Positions 48,868-59,005 of a DNA stretch of 64,000 nt are shown one piece after another. The stretch covers positions 5,164,501-5,228,500 of the forward strand of contig CATNEN010000034.1 of NCBI GenBank assembly GCA_950097015.1, written 5' to 3'. The translations under genes and the position numbers were made by a program. This DNA comes from Macrostomum hystrix. Lineage: Eukaryota > Platyhelminthes > Macrostomidae. The notes below the pieces were generated by a model. The model was given only the letters and a program-made list of their open reading frames with translations. It was not told the DNA's origin and did no database searches. The stretch's first letter is position 1; each line of letters opens with the position of its first letter.

Positions 48868-50555
48868 TACTGTTGGGTGTCGTGGGATGGCAACTGTGAG
48901 CAAAGGTGTGTGTACGGTAACTAATGTTTAGTATGTCTTCAATAGCACAGATATAATGCCACAACAATCCAGTAGCCAGCACCTTACACAAACAGTTACA
49001 TTTACATGTGCTATTAAGCAGTCCGCAACGGCGTTTAAGTAATCTATCATCTGCAGTTGATAACTGATTTAGTACGACAAGAAAATACATCAAAGTGTAA
49101 TTCAAAAAGCGAAGATTTTTCTATTAACTACAACTGATTTGTAGCGTGCCTCTATCAATCAATCGTACATAATATACACGTATGTATGCAACATCATATA
49201 GTCGTCTAGTCGATGCAAAAAGTAAACAATCGAAGCCACAATTGAACGGCTAGCGTTTTTATAGTGTTAGCAGAAAGAAAATTCGATCGTTTTGTTATTT
49301 ACGATATCTTCGCCGTAACTTACAAACAATGAATATTAACTTCATAATTAATCCCCCGCTGCTGAAACTGACTATTTGCCAAACCGGAAGCGCAATTAAA
49401 ACAAACGCACAATACTTTATTTTCCTTTACTAACTATACATGAAGTTAAATAAGTAAATTAGCAAATCCTACAATAAATGCATTCAGTTTCTTTCGTATG
49501 CTTTTGATAAAATAAAAACTTAACGGTTGCGCTTGTATCCAACATATTTTTAATGCTTCGAATTAAACTTAATTTCTTTTTTTTATCAGTAAACTGGAAA
49601 CTGTATTATAGAAAACAAAAGTTTGTACGTTTCATACCTGTTTGTCAGTGAGCAAAAGTTAAAATACTAGTACATTACATTTATTTTTTACATCTACTTA
49701 CCTTCATGCCACCATATTAAGTTTGCATAAGAAATTACATGTTACACGTAAACATGTGAAGAACTAAATTCGTTTCTCTTGGTGAAGCGATTGATACATT
49801 GAACTGTAAAATACAAGACAAAATAAATTATTCACATGCGTATTCTGTTTTAATTGCAATATATAACTATATGTATGTATGTAAACCAATAGTTATACAA
49901 ATAGTTATACATATGTAGCCACTAAAAAAGTAAAGCATGCTGAAATTGCATTAAATTATTGCATAACAGATAATGCTCCTTTTTACTTTCGCTGATAAGG
50001 AGCATTAATCAGTACTCATGGAAATTGAAGTTCGAAAAATCAACTTAAAATTTTGCAATCAAGAGTAAAGTATTGATATTTCGTGTAAAAATAAATTCAT
50101 TAAAATTAGTACCATTTCCATTTTACTGTTTCTCTTAAAAATATTCATTACTCTACAATTTAGATTTAAGGTTTTACTATTTGCTCTTTCAAATATGAGA
50201 TAGTTAACAAAATAATTAAGAAAAACTCATGGAGACTCTAAGCAAGCCGTTATATATTCTTTAGATAGAATAATACTCCTACAATCGTTTGAATTGATTA
50301 GTTTGTACTTTTTATCGCAGTGTGAAGGAGTTACGAGTTATCTTGACTAATTTACAGACTCATTGAGTCATTTTTAGCTTTAAGTTCTAACTAATATACA
50401 TTCAACATAATAATTACTTATGCATATGTAAAATAATGATTAAGCCATGTAGAGTTATTCATTTCTTCAAGTTTTAGCAACTAACAATAGAATTACTTCA
50501 AATAACAATAGAAACGCACTGTACTAATGTGTTACAGCGCGCAACGGACGATGTA
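48868..50555. other. AT-rich spacer upstream of TTC29
   Basis: About 1.7 kb, strongly AT-rich, with ATGTATGTATGT near 49,870. No gene, and no clear TATA or initiator near the TTC29 start. Confidence 0.35.
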
Positions 50556-53500
50556 ATGATGACCAGCGTTGCGACAAGAGGAGCTAGCGTAGTCCCCGAC
50601 CCGAAGGGTCCGCCCCCGAAGCACCTGAAGCCGTTAAAGGGCAACAGGCGCGGCAAAGATGAGGCCAAGAAGCAGGTGCAGCAGGCGTACAGAGAAGAGC
50701 TGCCCTACCTCACGCCTGTCCAGACAGCCGAGTAAGTCAGGAAAATCACGATCAATCTGTTCGCTGTGTTGGCACGGTTTATAACAATTTGTCTGAATAA
50801 TTTGTTGTGCATTTTACTATACGGCGTCTAGTGACACACACAAGTTTCAAAGCAACACAGGCTTTGAAAGCATTGATTTCGAGACCTACAGTTTTTTATT
50901 TTTCTTCTTCAGCAAGTCTTCACAGGCTGGGTAATGATAAGACATACATTTAATAATGTGTGTTATTTTCGCTCAAATAATAATAATAAGAATGTCTTCA
51001 TTGTAAAATAAACAGCTGTTTCTGTCAGCTTGAAAAAGTCATCGCCCTATCTTCACTAACTACTTTAGTAGCAACTGTCGCATTTCAGCCAAGCATGCTG
51101 CCGAATTCGTACTTAAAAATGTAAACTGCATTTGCTAAAAGCTTTTCTCTGCACTTCTTGCATTCTCTTACGCGTTTGCAAATTCATCTTAAAGTTGATA
51201 TCGGAAACATATAAATAAAGTGTGAAAATTCTTTCGCAAGGCGAAAATCTGATTGTTTTGCTAATTTCCTAACCGCCCGACTCCCGTCCCGCATAGATAC
51301 CGAAATCCGTTCTTTGAGACCCTGTGTACCTCCATCCTGACTGACGGATTCCATCGAACCTTCACGGAGATGCTGCACCTCATCAAGCAGCAGCGCCGAG
51401 ACCGGGAGGCTGCCGGGCCCGAGTCCATGCTCTGGCAGATCAAACCGCTGGAGGACCAGCCGGAGAAGCTGAAAAACCTCAGCCGATATCTGATGGCGGC
51501 TGAGAACAGCGAGCGAAAGAGTTAGTTGCCGACTGATTGGACTCTAGCTTGACTTGCCTGGCTATTATTATAGTAATAATAATAATATTTGCAGGAGGGC
51601 TGCGGGCAATTGCACATCATTTGGTGACAGTAGACCCGCAGCCAGCGAGGAGGCAATTCTGCCCATTCCGCTGACTCCTGAGCACACACGCTCATGTGTG
51701 TGTACATCTGCCTCGATTTTCTCATCGTCAGGCAGTGTACACTCTCACTGTGCCTTGGAGGTTGTTTCTCATAGGCGTAAATTGCACGACAAACCCCAAG
51801 CCTTCTCTCCGCGGCTGCGCCCCAATATGGACTCAGGGACTTTGATGCTAGAGGCAAACGCGTTATAGCGTTATAGCCATCGTAATTCACCGCCTGTACT
51901 CGAATAACGCGCAGGCGATCACCTGGCAGCCTACGAGGCCTACCTGCACTTGGCACACTATTTCGAAGAGGAGCCAAATGACAAGTGGCTGTCGGATCAC
52001 TATTACGACAGGTGCCTCCGCTCTGGGCCGCTGGTGCAAGGCGACGGTGGCCGAAAGCTGGCCGAGGCGCACTACAACAAGGGCCTGGCTATGGAGCGCG
52101 GAGGCCGGCTTGAAGAAGCCATGACACACTTCAGCGTGTTCTATGAGCGCACTCAGGGCCAGGACGCGTGGGTTCAGCGCGACGGCAAAGGCCTGCACCG
52201 TGCGGCATGCGAGGCCCTGGCTCGGGTGGACATCAGCCGGAGCGAGCAGCTCTCCGATGAGGCGGCGCGAGACCTGCTGCAGAAGGCGCACAGCATCGCC
52301 AAGGAGAGCGGCAACAACTTCCTTGAGGCTCGCTGCGCCCACCACCTTGGCAACGTGTTCGATCGCATTGACAAGCCGGACACTGCACTGCACGTGAGTC
52401 CGAGATGTGTGCTGTTCTCTAAGTGACAGGTGTGCTGTTCTCTGAGTGACAGGTGTGCTGTTCTCTGAGTGACAGGTGTGCTGTTCTCTGAGTGACAGGT
52501 GTGCTGTTCTCTGAGTGACAGGTGTGCTGTTCTCTGAGTGACAGGTGTGCTGTTCTCTGAGTGACAGGTGTGCTGTTCTCTGAGTGACAGGTGTGCTGTT
52601 CTCTGAGTGACAGGTGTGCTGTTCTCTGAGTGACAGGTGTGCTGTTCTCTGAGTGACAGGTGTGCTGTTCTCTGCGTGTCAGGTGTGCTGGTTGATGCTG
52701 ACAGGTGTGATAATTATTATTTTTATTATTAATATTATTATTATTGAGGTGCGCACGCCGATTGGGTGCTGGTTTATTTGTTTATTTGATGTTTGAGGCT
52801 GAACAATTAGATTTTTTAAAAAGAAAGCGATAGGAAAACAGTAGCATGCATAAGATTAATTTTAGGTGAATAAAATATATGAAAATAAACAAATTTTTGA
52901 AATAAACAAAGGCATTAAAACAAAAAATGAAATATTGAAATTTAAAGGGAAAATTGAAACTGACTGAATAAAAAGGCGAGAATCAACATTTAACGGTTAA
53001 ATCTCGCTGAGCGAACGTTGATTCTCGCCTTTTTATTCATATTATTTGCCAAGCGAGCAACTTTACCTGAATAAAACTGACTGAAATCGCTTCGCTCCCG
53101 AAAGGAGAATACTATTGTGTTTTTGCATTCTAACTATGGGCCTCAGGGCAGTGGCTTTTTTATCTAGCTTCAAGTATGCTTTCTATGAAGTCCACAAAAC
53201 TTTCTGTTAATTCTGTGCTTTCCTGTGTCATTAAATACACCATTTTGTCATCAGCTGTTAGGCTTTCGAAATTTCGAACAGTACCTGCCACTTTCTCTAT
53301 GAATTTATTTCTAATTGGAACATAAACGGACCAATCGCATCTCGTTCTCTACCTCGACTCTACATTTTGGACATGTTCTGTTTTCATAGGCGATTTTCGG
53401 TCTCACAGTGCGCAATGTCTCACAGGCCAGTTTGTGGTTTCCTAGACGAAATCGGGACATTGTGCGCCTTTGTTCTGGGTTAGAGATTATTGTTAGGTAC

Positions 53501-56500
53501 TTTTCTCTGGAGAAATCTTTCTTAAAAGTGTAATAGAAGTGGCTGAGCTTGGCTGATTTTCCCATCCTCTGAGTCCAGTGCCTTCGAAACTCTGACTCAA
53601 AGTTCTCCCTGTGCGTTTTGATGGACTTTGTTTTTCTAGTCTGTTGACAATTCCGCATTATTTCACTACTCATTTTTTCCCCAATGCCAACATCGCTGTA
53701 TTCTGTATCTGCCACCAATTTCGCGATGATGGAGTCTGGTCGGCTCCGAACTGAGGACCAGCATTGAAGGCTTCTTTTCTGAATACTATATAATAGTGGC
53801 AGTCTTCCTGATTCGGACCGAGCACCATTGCTGTCAGTGTTTGGACTAACTTGCAGAATCGACTTGCAGATTCTAAAATTAATTCTCTCCATAAGGTTTC
53901 GATCCCAAGTACCCGATTTCCTGGAGACAAAAGCTCACCAGGCCTCTGATGCATAGAGAACTAGGCTTTCAATCATAGTTGTGCTAAACAAGATGAGCTG
54001 TTTGTGTTTCACTCTCTGAAATCCCGCCAACTTTCTCAGAAGCATTATTGGATATCCACTTTTTACCTAGTTCTATGGCATGAGTATCTATTGTACCCTT
54101 CACGTTCATGTGAAACCCAAGACATTTCCACTGCTGTACGGGTTCAACCAGTTGACCATGTAAAACAGTCTATGTGTTGCCCTTGAGTGGAGATTGCAGC
54201 TCAGAAGCTGTCTTCTCAGTGTTTATTTCTAATTTATGAGTATTGCAAAAATCTGCTACTTTGTCGAGGCCTTTTTGTAATTCTGTCAGGTCTTCACCAA
54301 AAAATGACTAAATCGTCACAACAAAGCAGGTTGTTTACTTCTTCATTCAATATGGAGGTATGGCTTTGAAATGAGTTTTTTAGAATTGTGCTTAGCGGGT
54401 CGATGTATATTGAGAATAGCAGTGGAGATAGGGGGCATCCTTGTCTGACGCCATTAGTGATTCGATACGCCTCAGTAGCTGTGCTTTCTGACACCTTGAG
54501 GTGAAATTTCGCGCTTGAGTACATACTCTCAATGGTACTTATTGTTGCTGGGTTCACGCCTAACTGCTTTAATCGTGCTTTAATCGGGTGGTGAACCATG
54601 TCAAAGGCGCTTTTTAAACCAAAGAAAACTAAATGGAAAGGCCTTTTCTTTTTCTTCTTATTATGAATTAATGTCAATAGGGTTGCGATGTGATCGGATG
54701 TCCGGCAGCCTTTTCTGTTTCCTATTTGACTAGCCGATAGCAAGTTCAGGGCTTTGATGTGTGCTTCTAATTTCTCGTAAATTATTTGATGCAAACAGTC
54801 TCGCGATGGCTGGCAGGACGCTTATTGGTCTGTAGTTTTTTGGATCACTGCGAGACCCCTTCTTGTAGATTGGGCTTACCAATGCTAGTGACCATTGCTT
54901 AGGAGTATATCCAAGCCTAAGGATTGAGTTGAATAGCTTCTGCAGAGCGGGCTTGATAACTGTGAGGCCATAAATGATGTGCTCGTTTGATATTCCGTCA
55001 ACTCCTGCTGCCTTTTTCTTCTTTAGTCTTTTCACTGCCTTATCAATTTCCTGGGTGCTGACTGTTGTGTCTGTAAAGATTTTTGGGTTTGGTGGGTGAC
55101 TTCGGAGGCATCTGACTGAGGGTTGCATGTTGAAAACTCTGCTTAGGAGCTTTTGAATATCTGCTACTTACTTTAATGATTTAGACAAATCCCTAAGATT
55201 TTCGTCTCTGTTTATCCAGAATTTGTTGGGAATAATCTTTTTACCCCCGCTCTTGGGAACCGACTCCTCCAGCAGACGGTTTAACTTAGATGTGAGATAG
55301 TCAATAGATGAGGTCTCCTTTACTTCCTGTGTAACAATCTGCTTTATGTATTCCAGACTCTGTTGACTTTCTAGGGCTTCGATGAAGTGCTGCTGTGCAA
55401 CGGGATTCCAGTTGGGTGGCCTTGGATAGTTTATGGTCTTGTTCCCGCGCACCACTTCCTGAGGGTTCATGTCTTGTATGCGCACTTTGACTGTCAATGG
55501 AGAGTGCTTTGAGAGGAAGTTTTGAGGGTGGACAAAGAAATCTTCCACCATGTCATGACTATCTATGGACACAATGACATAATCAATAGTGCTGCGTCCC
55601 AGCGTACAACTGTAGGTGTAGTTTCCCAAAATATTCCCTTCAGCTACTCCACTTAGCCCATTGAGGACTGCCGATTTCGTTTCACAACACACTTCTAGAG
55701 TTGGAGGCCATGTTTGTTTTTTTCCCGTGTCCTGATTAACTCTACGGAAATGAGGACCACAATTTGCTTGCATTGACCCCGTCCTTGCATTAAAATCATC
55801 GATTGTGAGAACGATTCCTATTGTGGAATACGTCTGAATGAGACCTTTTATATCCTCCCAGACACCCTCATCGTAATACTTGGAAGTCTCGGGCGGAACG
55901 TAGCAGCCTATAATAAATATTGGATCTGAGCTCTGCGATCGATTTAGTTTGAGTACAAGTGAGAAATCGCTTTGGCGCACCAACGAAGTCATTGTTGCTA
56001 GTGATTTGCGAACAAGAAATGCCATTCCATTTGATAGTCTACCTTTGTTCACTCCCCGATTTTTTATTCCATCTGCCCCAAAGCTGATAAAGTTTGTGGT
56101 AAGCTTCGACTCGAAAATGTATTTTTTACTGTGTCTCGCATAGAAATACTATATCTCTGTTTCTCACTTGCTCCTGGAAGCTTGGTGACTCCAATTTGCA
56201 CTCGCCATTAAGTATATGATATTGGCTGCTTAATTGGCATTCTGTGGTTAGAAAGTCTGAGGCTGCGTTTAATGGTCCGAGGCGAGCGAAGCGAGTTAAA
56301 TATATAAGTTGAAATTCGCGGTTGAATGAGATAGCATTTCGCACTTAATATTAGATAACCAGTTATCACAAAAAGGAATAGATAGAAGTTAGCATGTGTA
56401 TGTGTTAGCATGTGTATGTGTTTTTGCTGCCTGATGTTATAGGTTTGTGTGATTAATAGCGTTGCATAGATGTGCGTGTGCTGTTACACTTTTCTGCATC

Positions 56501-57751
56501 CAGAGACGAACTTGATAACGTTCTTATGGTTGATATGTTTCTACTATGAGTAGTCTCTGACACACCTTGCCATTGCCTTCAACCCCGCTGCAGTTCTACA
56601 AGGAGTTCTACCAGCTGGCCTCAAAGTTGGAAGATCCCGAGCAGCTGGGACTGGCCTGCGAGGCCCTGGCAGTGGCCTATGAGAAGTGAGCCTTGACATC
56701 GAGTTGCCCCTTTGGGCCCGATTCAAACAATAATCAAAATCAAATTAATCAAAATCAAAATTAATCAAACACAAACATTTCAACAGGCAGGGCAAAGTGG
56801 ACGCCAACGTGAAGTACCTGGAGGAGTTCGCCAAGGTCACCGAGGGCAAGCAGGACCGGCTGTTTAGCCGGGCGTGTCGCGGCCTCGGAGCCGCCTTTAA
56901 TAAGCAGGTGAGAGAGACGGACTGCATTTCAATGAGTTCAAAGTGTGAGCAAACGGGTCGCAGCGGGTCGGTGGCAGAGCGGTCTCACGCGTTTGCCTCT
57001 CGCACCAAGGTCCCAAAGCTCGATTCCCCGACGAGGCCACATTTATTTGGGGGCTTGTCGTGCAATATACGACCATTAGGGCCCATCCCCAAGGCACAGT
57101 GCGATTCTACACTGCCTGACGATGAGAAAGTCAGGGCAGATGTACACACCTGTGTGAGTGTGTCTTTAGGAGTCAGAGGAATCGCCTCTTCGCTGGCTGC
57201 GGGTCTATACTGTCACCAAATGATGTGCCATTTCCCGCAGCCCTCCTGCAAGTATTACAAATAATAATCGCAATAATTACACCCGAACTATTCAGGGTGA
57301 CTTCCAACGTGCAGCGGACTACTTCAGCAAGGCCTTCAGCGTCGCTCGCACCCTCCAGGACAAGGAGGACATCTACCTGACCCGCATGCAGTACGGCATC
57401 AGCCAGGCCTTCTCCTTCTTGTCGCCCTACACTGAGCAGCTGCGCTCCGCCACCCCAAAGTCTATGGCCAACCTGCTCACCTGGAAGGAGGTGCGCAAGA
57501 ACGAGGAGTTAAAGAAGCCGCCGGCCGACCGTCCGCCGGAGACGCTGGCCTCGCGCCGGCCAGCGGCTCGCCGACCTCCGGCGCACGTTCAGGCGGCCGA
57601 GGAGGCCGAGCGGAGGCGCGCCGCTGAAGCCGCAGCTGAAGCAGCCAAGGCGAAGGTGGCCGCCGAGATTGCAGCGGCAGCGAAGGCGGCGGCGCCAGCT
57701 CCAGCGGTACCGGCGGCGGACAAACCGGACTCGGGCAAGAAGGCCAAATAG
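50556..57751 (+). CDS. TTC29: Tetratricopeptide repeat protein 29, six exons
   Basis: Exons are 50,556-50,731, 51,297-51,520, 51,915-52,393, 56,594-56,685, 56,787-56,907 and 57,296-57,751. Every junction is GT-AG and the phases sum to 515 codons plus stop. The ATG at 50,556 (or the adjacent one at 50,559) is chosen because the ORF has no earlier ATG. Diagnostic matches to animal TTC29 are YRNPFFETLCTSILTDGFH, KPLEDQPEKLKNLSRYL, HLAHYFEEEPNDKWLSDHYY and the C-terminal SMANLLTWKE. TPR-like helices include AEAHYNKGLAMERGGRLEEA, NNFLEARCAHHLGNVFDRI and GDFQRAADYFSKAFSVA. TTC29 is needed for axoneme assembly and transport in sperm flagella and cilia. The last 55-60 residues are an Ala/Glu/Lys-rich tail not typical of human TTC29. 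Introns 2 and 5 hold SINEs; intron 3 holds a satellite and an antisense LINE. Confidence 0.92.
51566..51872 (-). mobile_element. tRNA-derived SINE, copy 3 (antisense in TTC29 intron 2)
   Basis: The TAATAATAATAAT tail lies at 51,570-51,583. The body has GCAGGAGGGCTGCGGGCAAT and the TCTCATCGTCAGGCAGTGTA hairpin arm. The head ends near GAGGCAAACGCGTTATAGCG, where box B is lost. The SINE occupies nearly the whole 394-bp intron. Confidence 0.8.
52400..52692. repeat. 23-bp array in TTC29 intron 3
   Basis: About 12 copies of GTGTGCTGTTCTCTGAGTGA+CAG, almost identical, starting within 15 bp of the exon 3 donor. Each unit junction reads GACAG/GTGTG, resembling abutting acceptor and donor signals. Confidence 0.93.
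52965..53039. repeat. Perfect 23-bp inverted repeat (long hairpin)
   Basis: The left arm 52,965-52,987 (TGAATAAAAAGGCGAGAATC+AAC) and right arm 53,017-53,039 are exact inverse complements, separated by 29 nt. It lies just beyond the 3' end of the antisense LINE, so it may be the LINE 3'-UTR hairpin or a separate foldback element. Confidence 0.8.
53060..56430 (-). mobile_element. Decayed non-LTR retrotransposon (LINE), antisense in TTC29 intron 3
   Basis: Reading from high to low coordinates, pieces of one pol-like ORF are in different frames. The start of an apurinic endonuclease is at 56,344-56,126. The endonuclease body is at 56,052-55,168, with DDFNART, STIDYVIVS and SKHSPL. The reverse transcriptase is at 55,128-54,294, with SPIYKKGSRSDPKNYRPIS, then SAFD, GVRQGCPLSPLLF and CCDDLVIF. 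A C-terminal region at 53,892-53,160 has a CPKC...C zinc-knuckle-like motif. There is a frameshift near 54,785, others near 56,090 and 53,320, and several stops. The endonuclease SDH is SKH and the RT motif is CCDD rather than YADD or FADD, so the element is inactive. The layout is that of the CR1/Jockey-like endonuclease LINEs; the clade is uncertain. Confidence 0.85.
56965..57275 (+). mobile_element. tRNA-derived SINE, copy 4 (best-preserved; TTC29 intron 5)
   Basis: Box A TGGCAGAGCGG at 56,972-56,982 is a full consensus match. The box B region GCTCGATTC at 57,018-57,026 has one mismatch. The 5' GTCGG and the CCGAC after box B can pair as an acceptor stem, so the head derives from a tRNA (Leu/Ser-like in appearance). 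The body contains GTACA plus the hairpin CTGCCTGAC-GATGAGAAA-GTCAGGGCAG, then CACACCTGTGTGAGTGTGT. The 3' end is CCCTCCTGCAAGTATTACAA and AATAATAATCGC. It occupies most of the 388-bp intron. Confidence 0.85.
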
Positions 57752-58574
57752 GTGGCTTCGACTCGACGCGCTGTTTTAACTTTCGCTCTGACAGTTTTCC
57801 GCCGCTGCTCTCTCCCTGTTGCATCTGGTGTTCTCCGTGTGTGACACCTCCGTGTGTCAGGAGGTGTCATTGAAGGGAAGTCTAGCTGGCGGCTTACGTT
57901 AAAAAAGCACTATATATTAGTCAGTACATTTGTACCTTATGAGTTCGCGTGTCCTATGACACGTGTACTTTTGGTATATATGTACTTTGCAGATAAACAT
58001 GGGCCTTTTAGAACTTTTGTACTTTATGAGTGATTACATATGTACTTTAGCAGTGCCTGTGTACTTAATGAGTGCATATGTACTTTAGTAGTTCCTGTGT
58101 ACTTTATGAGTGCATATGTACTTTTTAAGTAAATATGTGCTTTTTAGTACTTGGACAACTCTATTAATTCATATGCACTTCAGTCTATAATATTCGACCA
58201 GTTAGAACCAAGCCAAATTGAAAATGCGTCGGGGCCGTTTACACCTCTGCTTATACTCGTATTGCTCTTGTCTGAAAAAATAATTCGCACCATATATTTT
58301 GATTGCAAATTGACAAACCGAGCGATTATTAACATTCTACTAGACAAGTAGCTGAAAATGTTTCGTGTTGAAAAAGCTGTTTGACGTAAATTGCTAATTT
58401 AATAAAAAAACTTATTATGTACATCAATTTGCTACTAAATAAAGTAAGGAGAGCGTCTAAATAATTGGATTTTTTTCTCTACTATTCAATTCGACAACAT
58501 GTTTTGTGTTCTTATTTTTTCTAGGTAGAATTTTAATCAATAATGACCAAGTGTACTCTAGTGTCATAAATTTT
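57752..58574. other. TTC29 3' region and spacer
   Basis: Between 57,910 and 58,145 a degenerate tandem repeat of about 35 bp (GTACTTTATGAGTGCATATG-type) occurs five or six times. AATAAA-like signals lie near 58,398 and 58,438. No gene was recognised. Confidence 0.4.
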
Positions 58575-58907
58575 ACAAGGGGGTCGGTGGGACAGCCTCT
58601 CGTTTGCCTCTCGCACCATGGTCCCTAAGCTCGATTCCGCGGCGAGGCCACATTCATCTGTGGCGCAACCGCGGAGAGAAGACTTGGGCTTATCATGCAA
58701 TTTACGCCCTTGAGGGCCAACCTCCAAAGATAGTGAGTGTACACTGCCTGACGAAGAGAAACTTAGGGCAGATGTACACACCTGTGTGAGCGTGTGCCTG
58801 TGTTCGGTATCTGTGTGCGTGTGTGCTCAGGAGTCAGCCTAAAGGGCAGAATCGCCTCAGCACTGGCTGCGGGTCGAGTGTCACAAATGATGTGTCAGCA
58901 TGCTGCA

Positions 58908-58962
<55 letters not shown>
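58575..58962 (+). mobile_element. tRNA-derived SINE, copy 5, abutting the WDR88-like start
   Basis: The head starts with GGTCGGTGGGACAGCCTCTC (box A damaged), followed by AAGCTCGATTCCGCGGCGAG, the hairpin region GCCTGACGAAGAGAAACTTA, CACACCTGTGTGAGCGTGTG, and a tail of about 18 ATT triplets at 58,908-58,962. Only about 43 bp separate the tail from the WDR88-like ATG. Confidence 0.85.
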
Positions 58963-58963
<1 letters not shown>

Positions 58964-59005
58964 GTCGTAGACAACATTCTGGGCCGCATTCCAGCTGCTG
59001 CAGCT

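Noticed and set aside
51887-52393. 168-codon minus-strand ORF opposite TTC29 exon 3
   Set aside because: It is a shadow of a well-supported GC-rich coding exon; the plus strand has matching splice sites and homology.
57110-57145. Second hammerhead in the tRNA-derived SINE (CTGACGA...GAAA...GTC)
   Set aside because: The words occur in the right order, but stem II is replaced by three bases and stem III is absent. The segment instead folds as a simple 9-bp hairpin.
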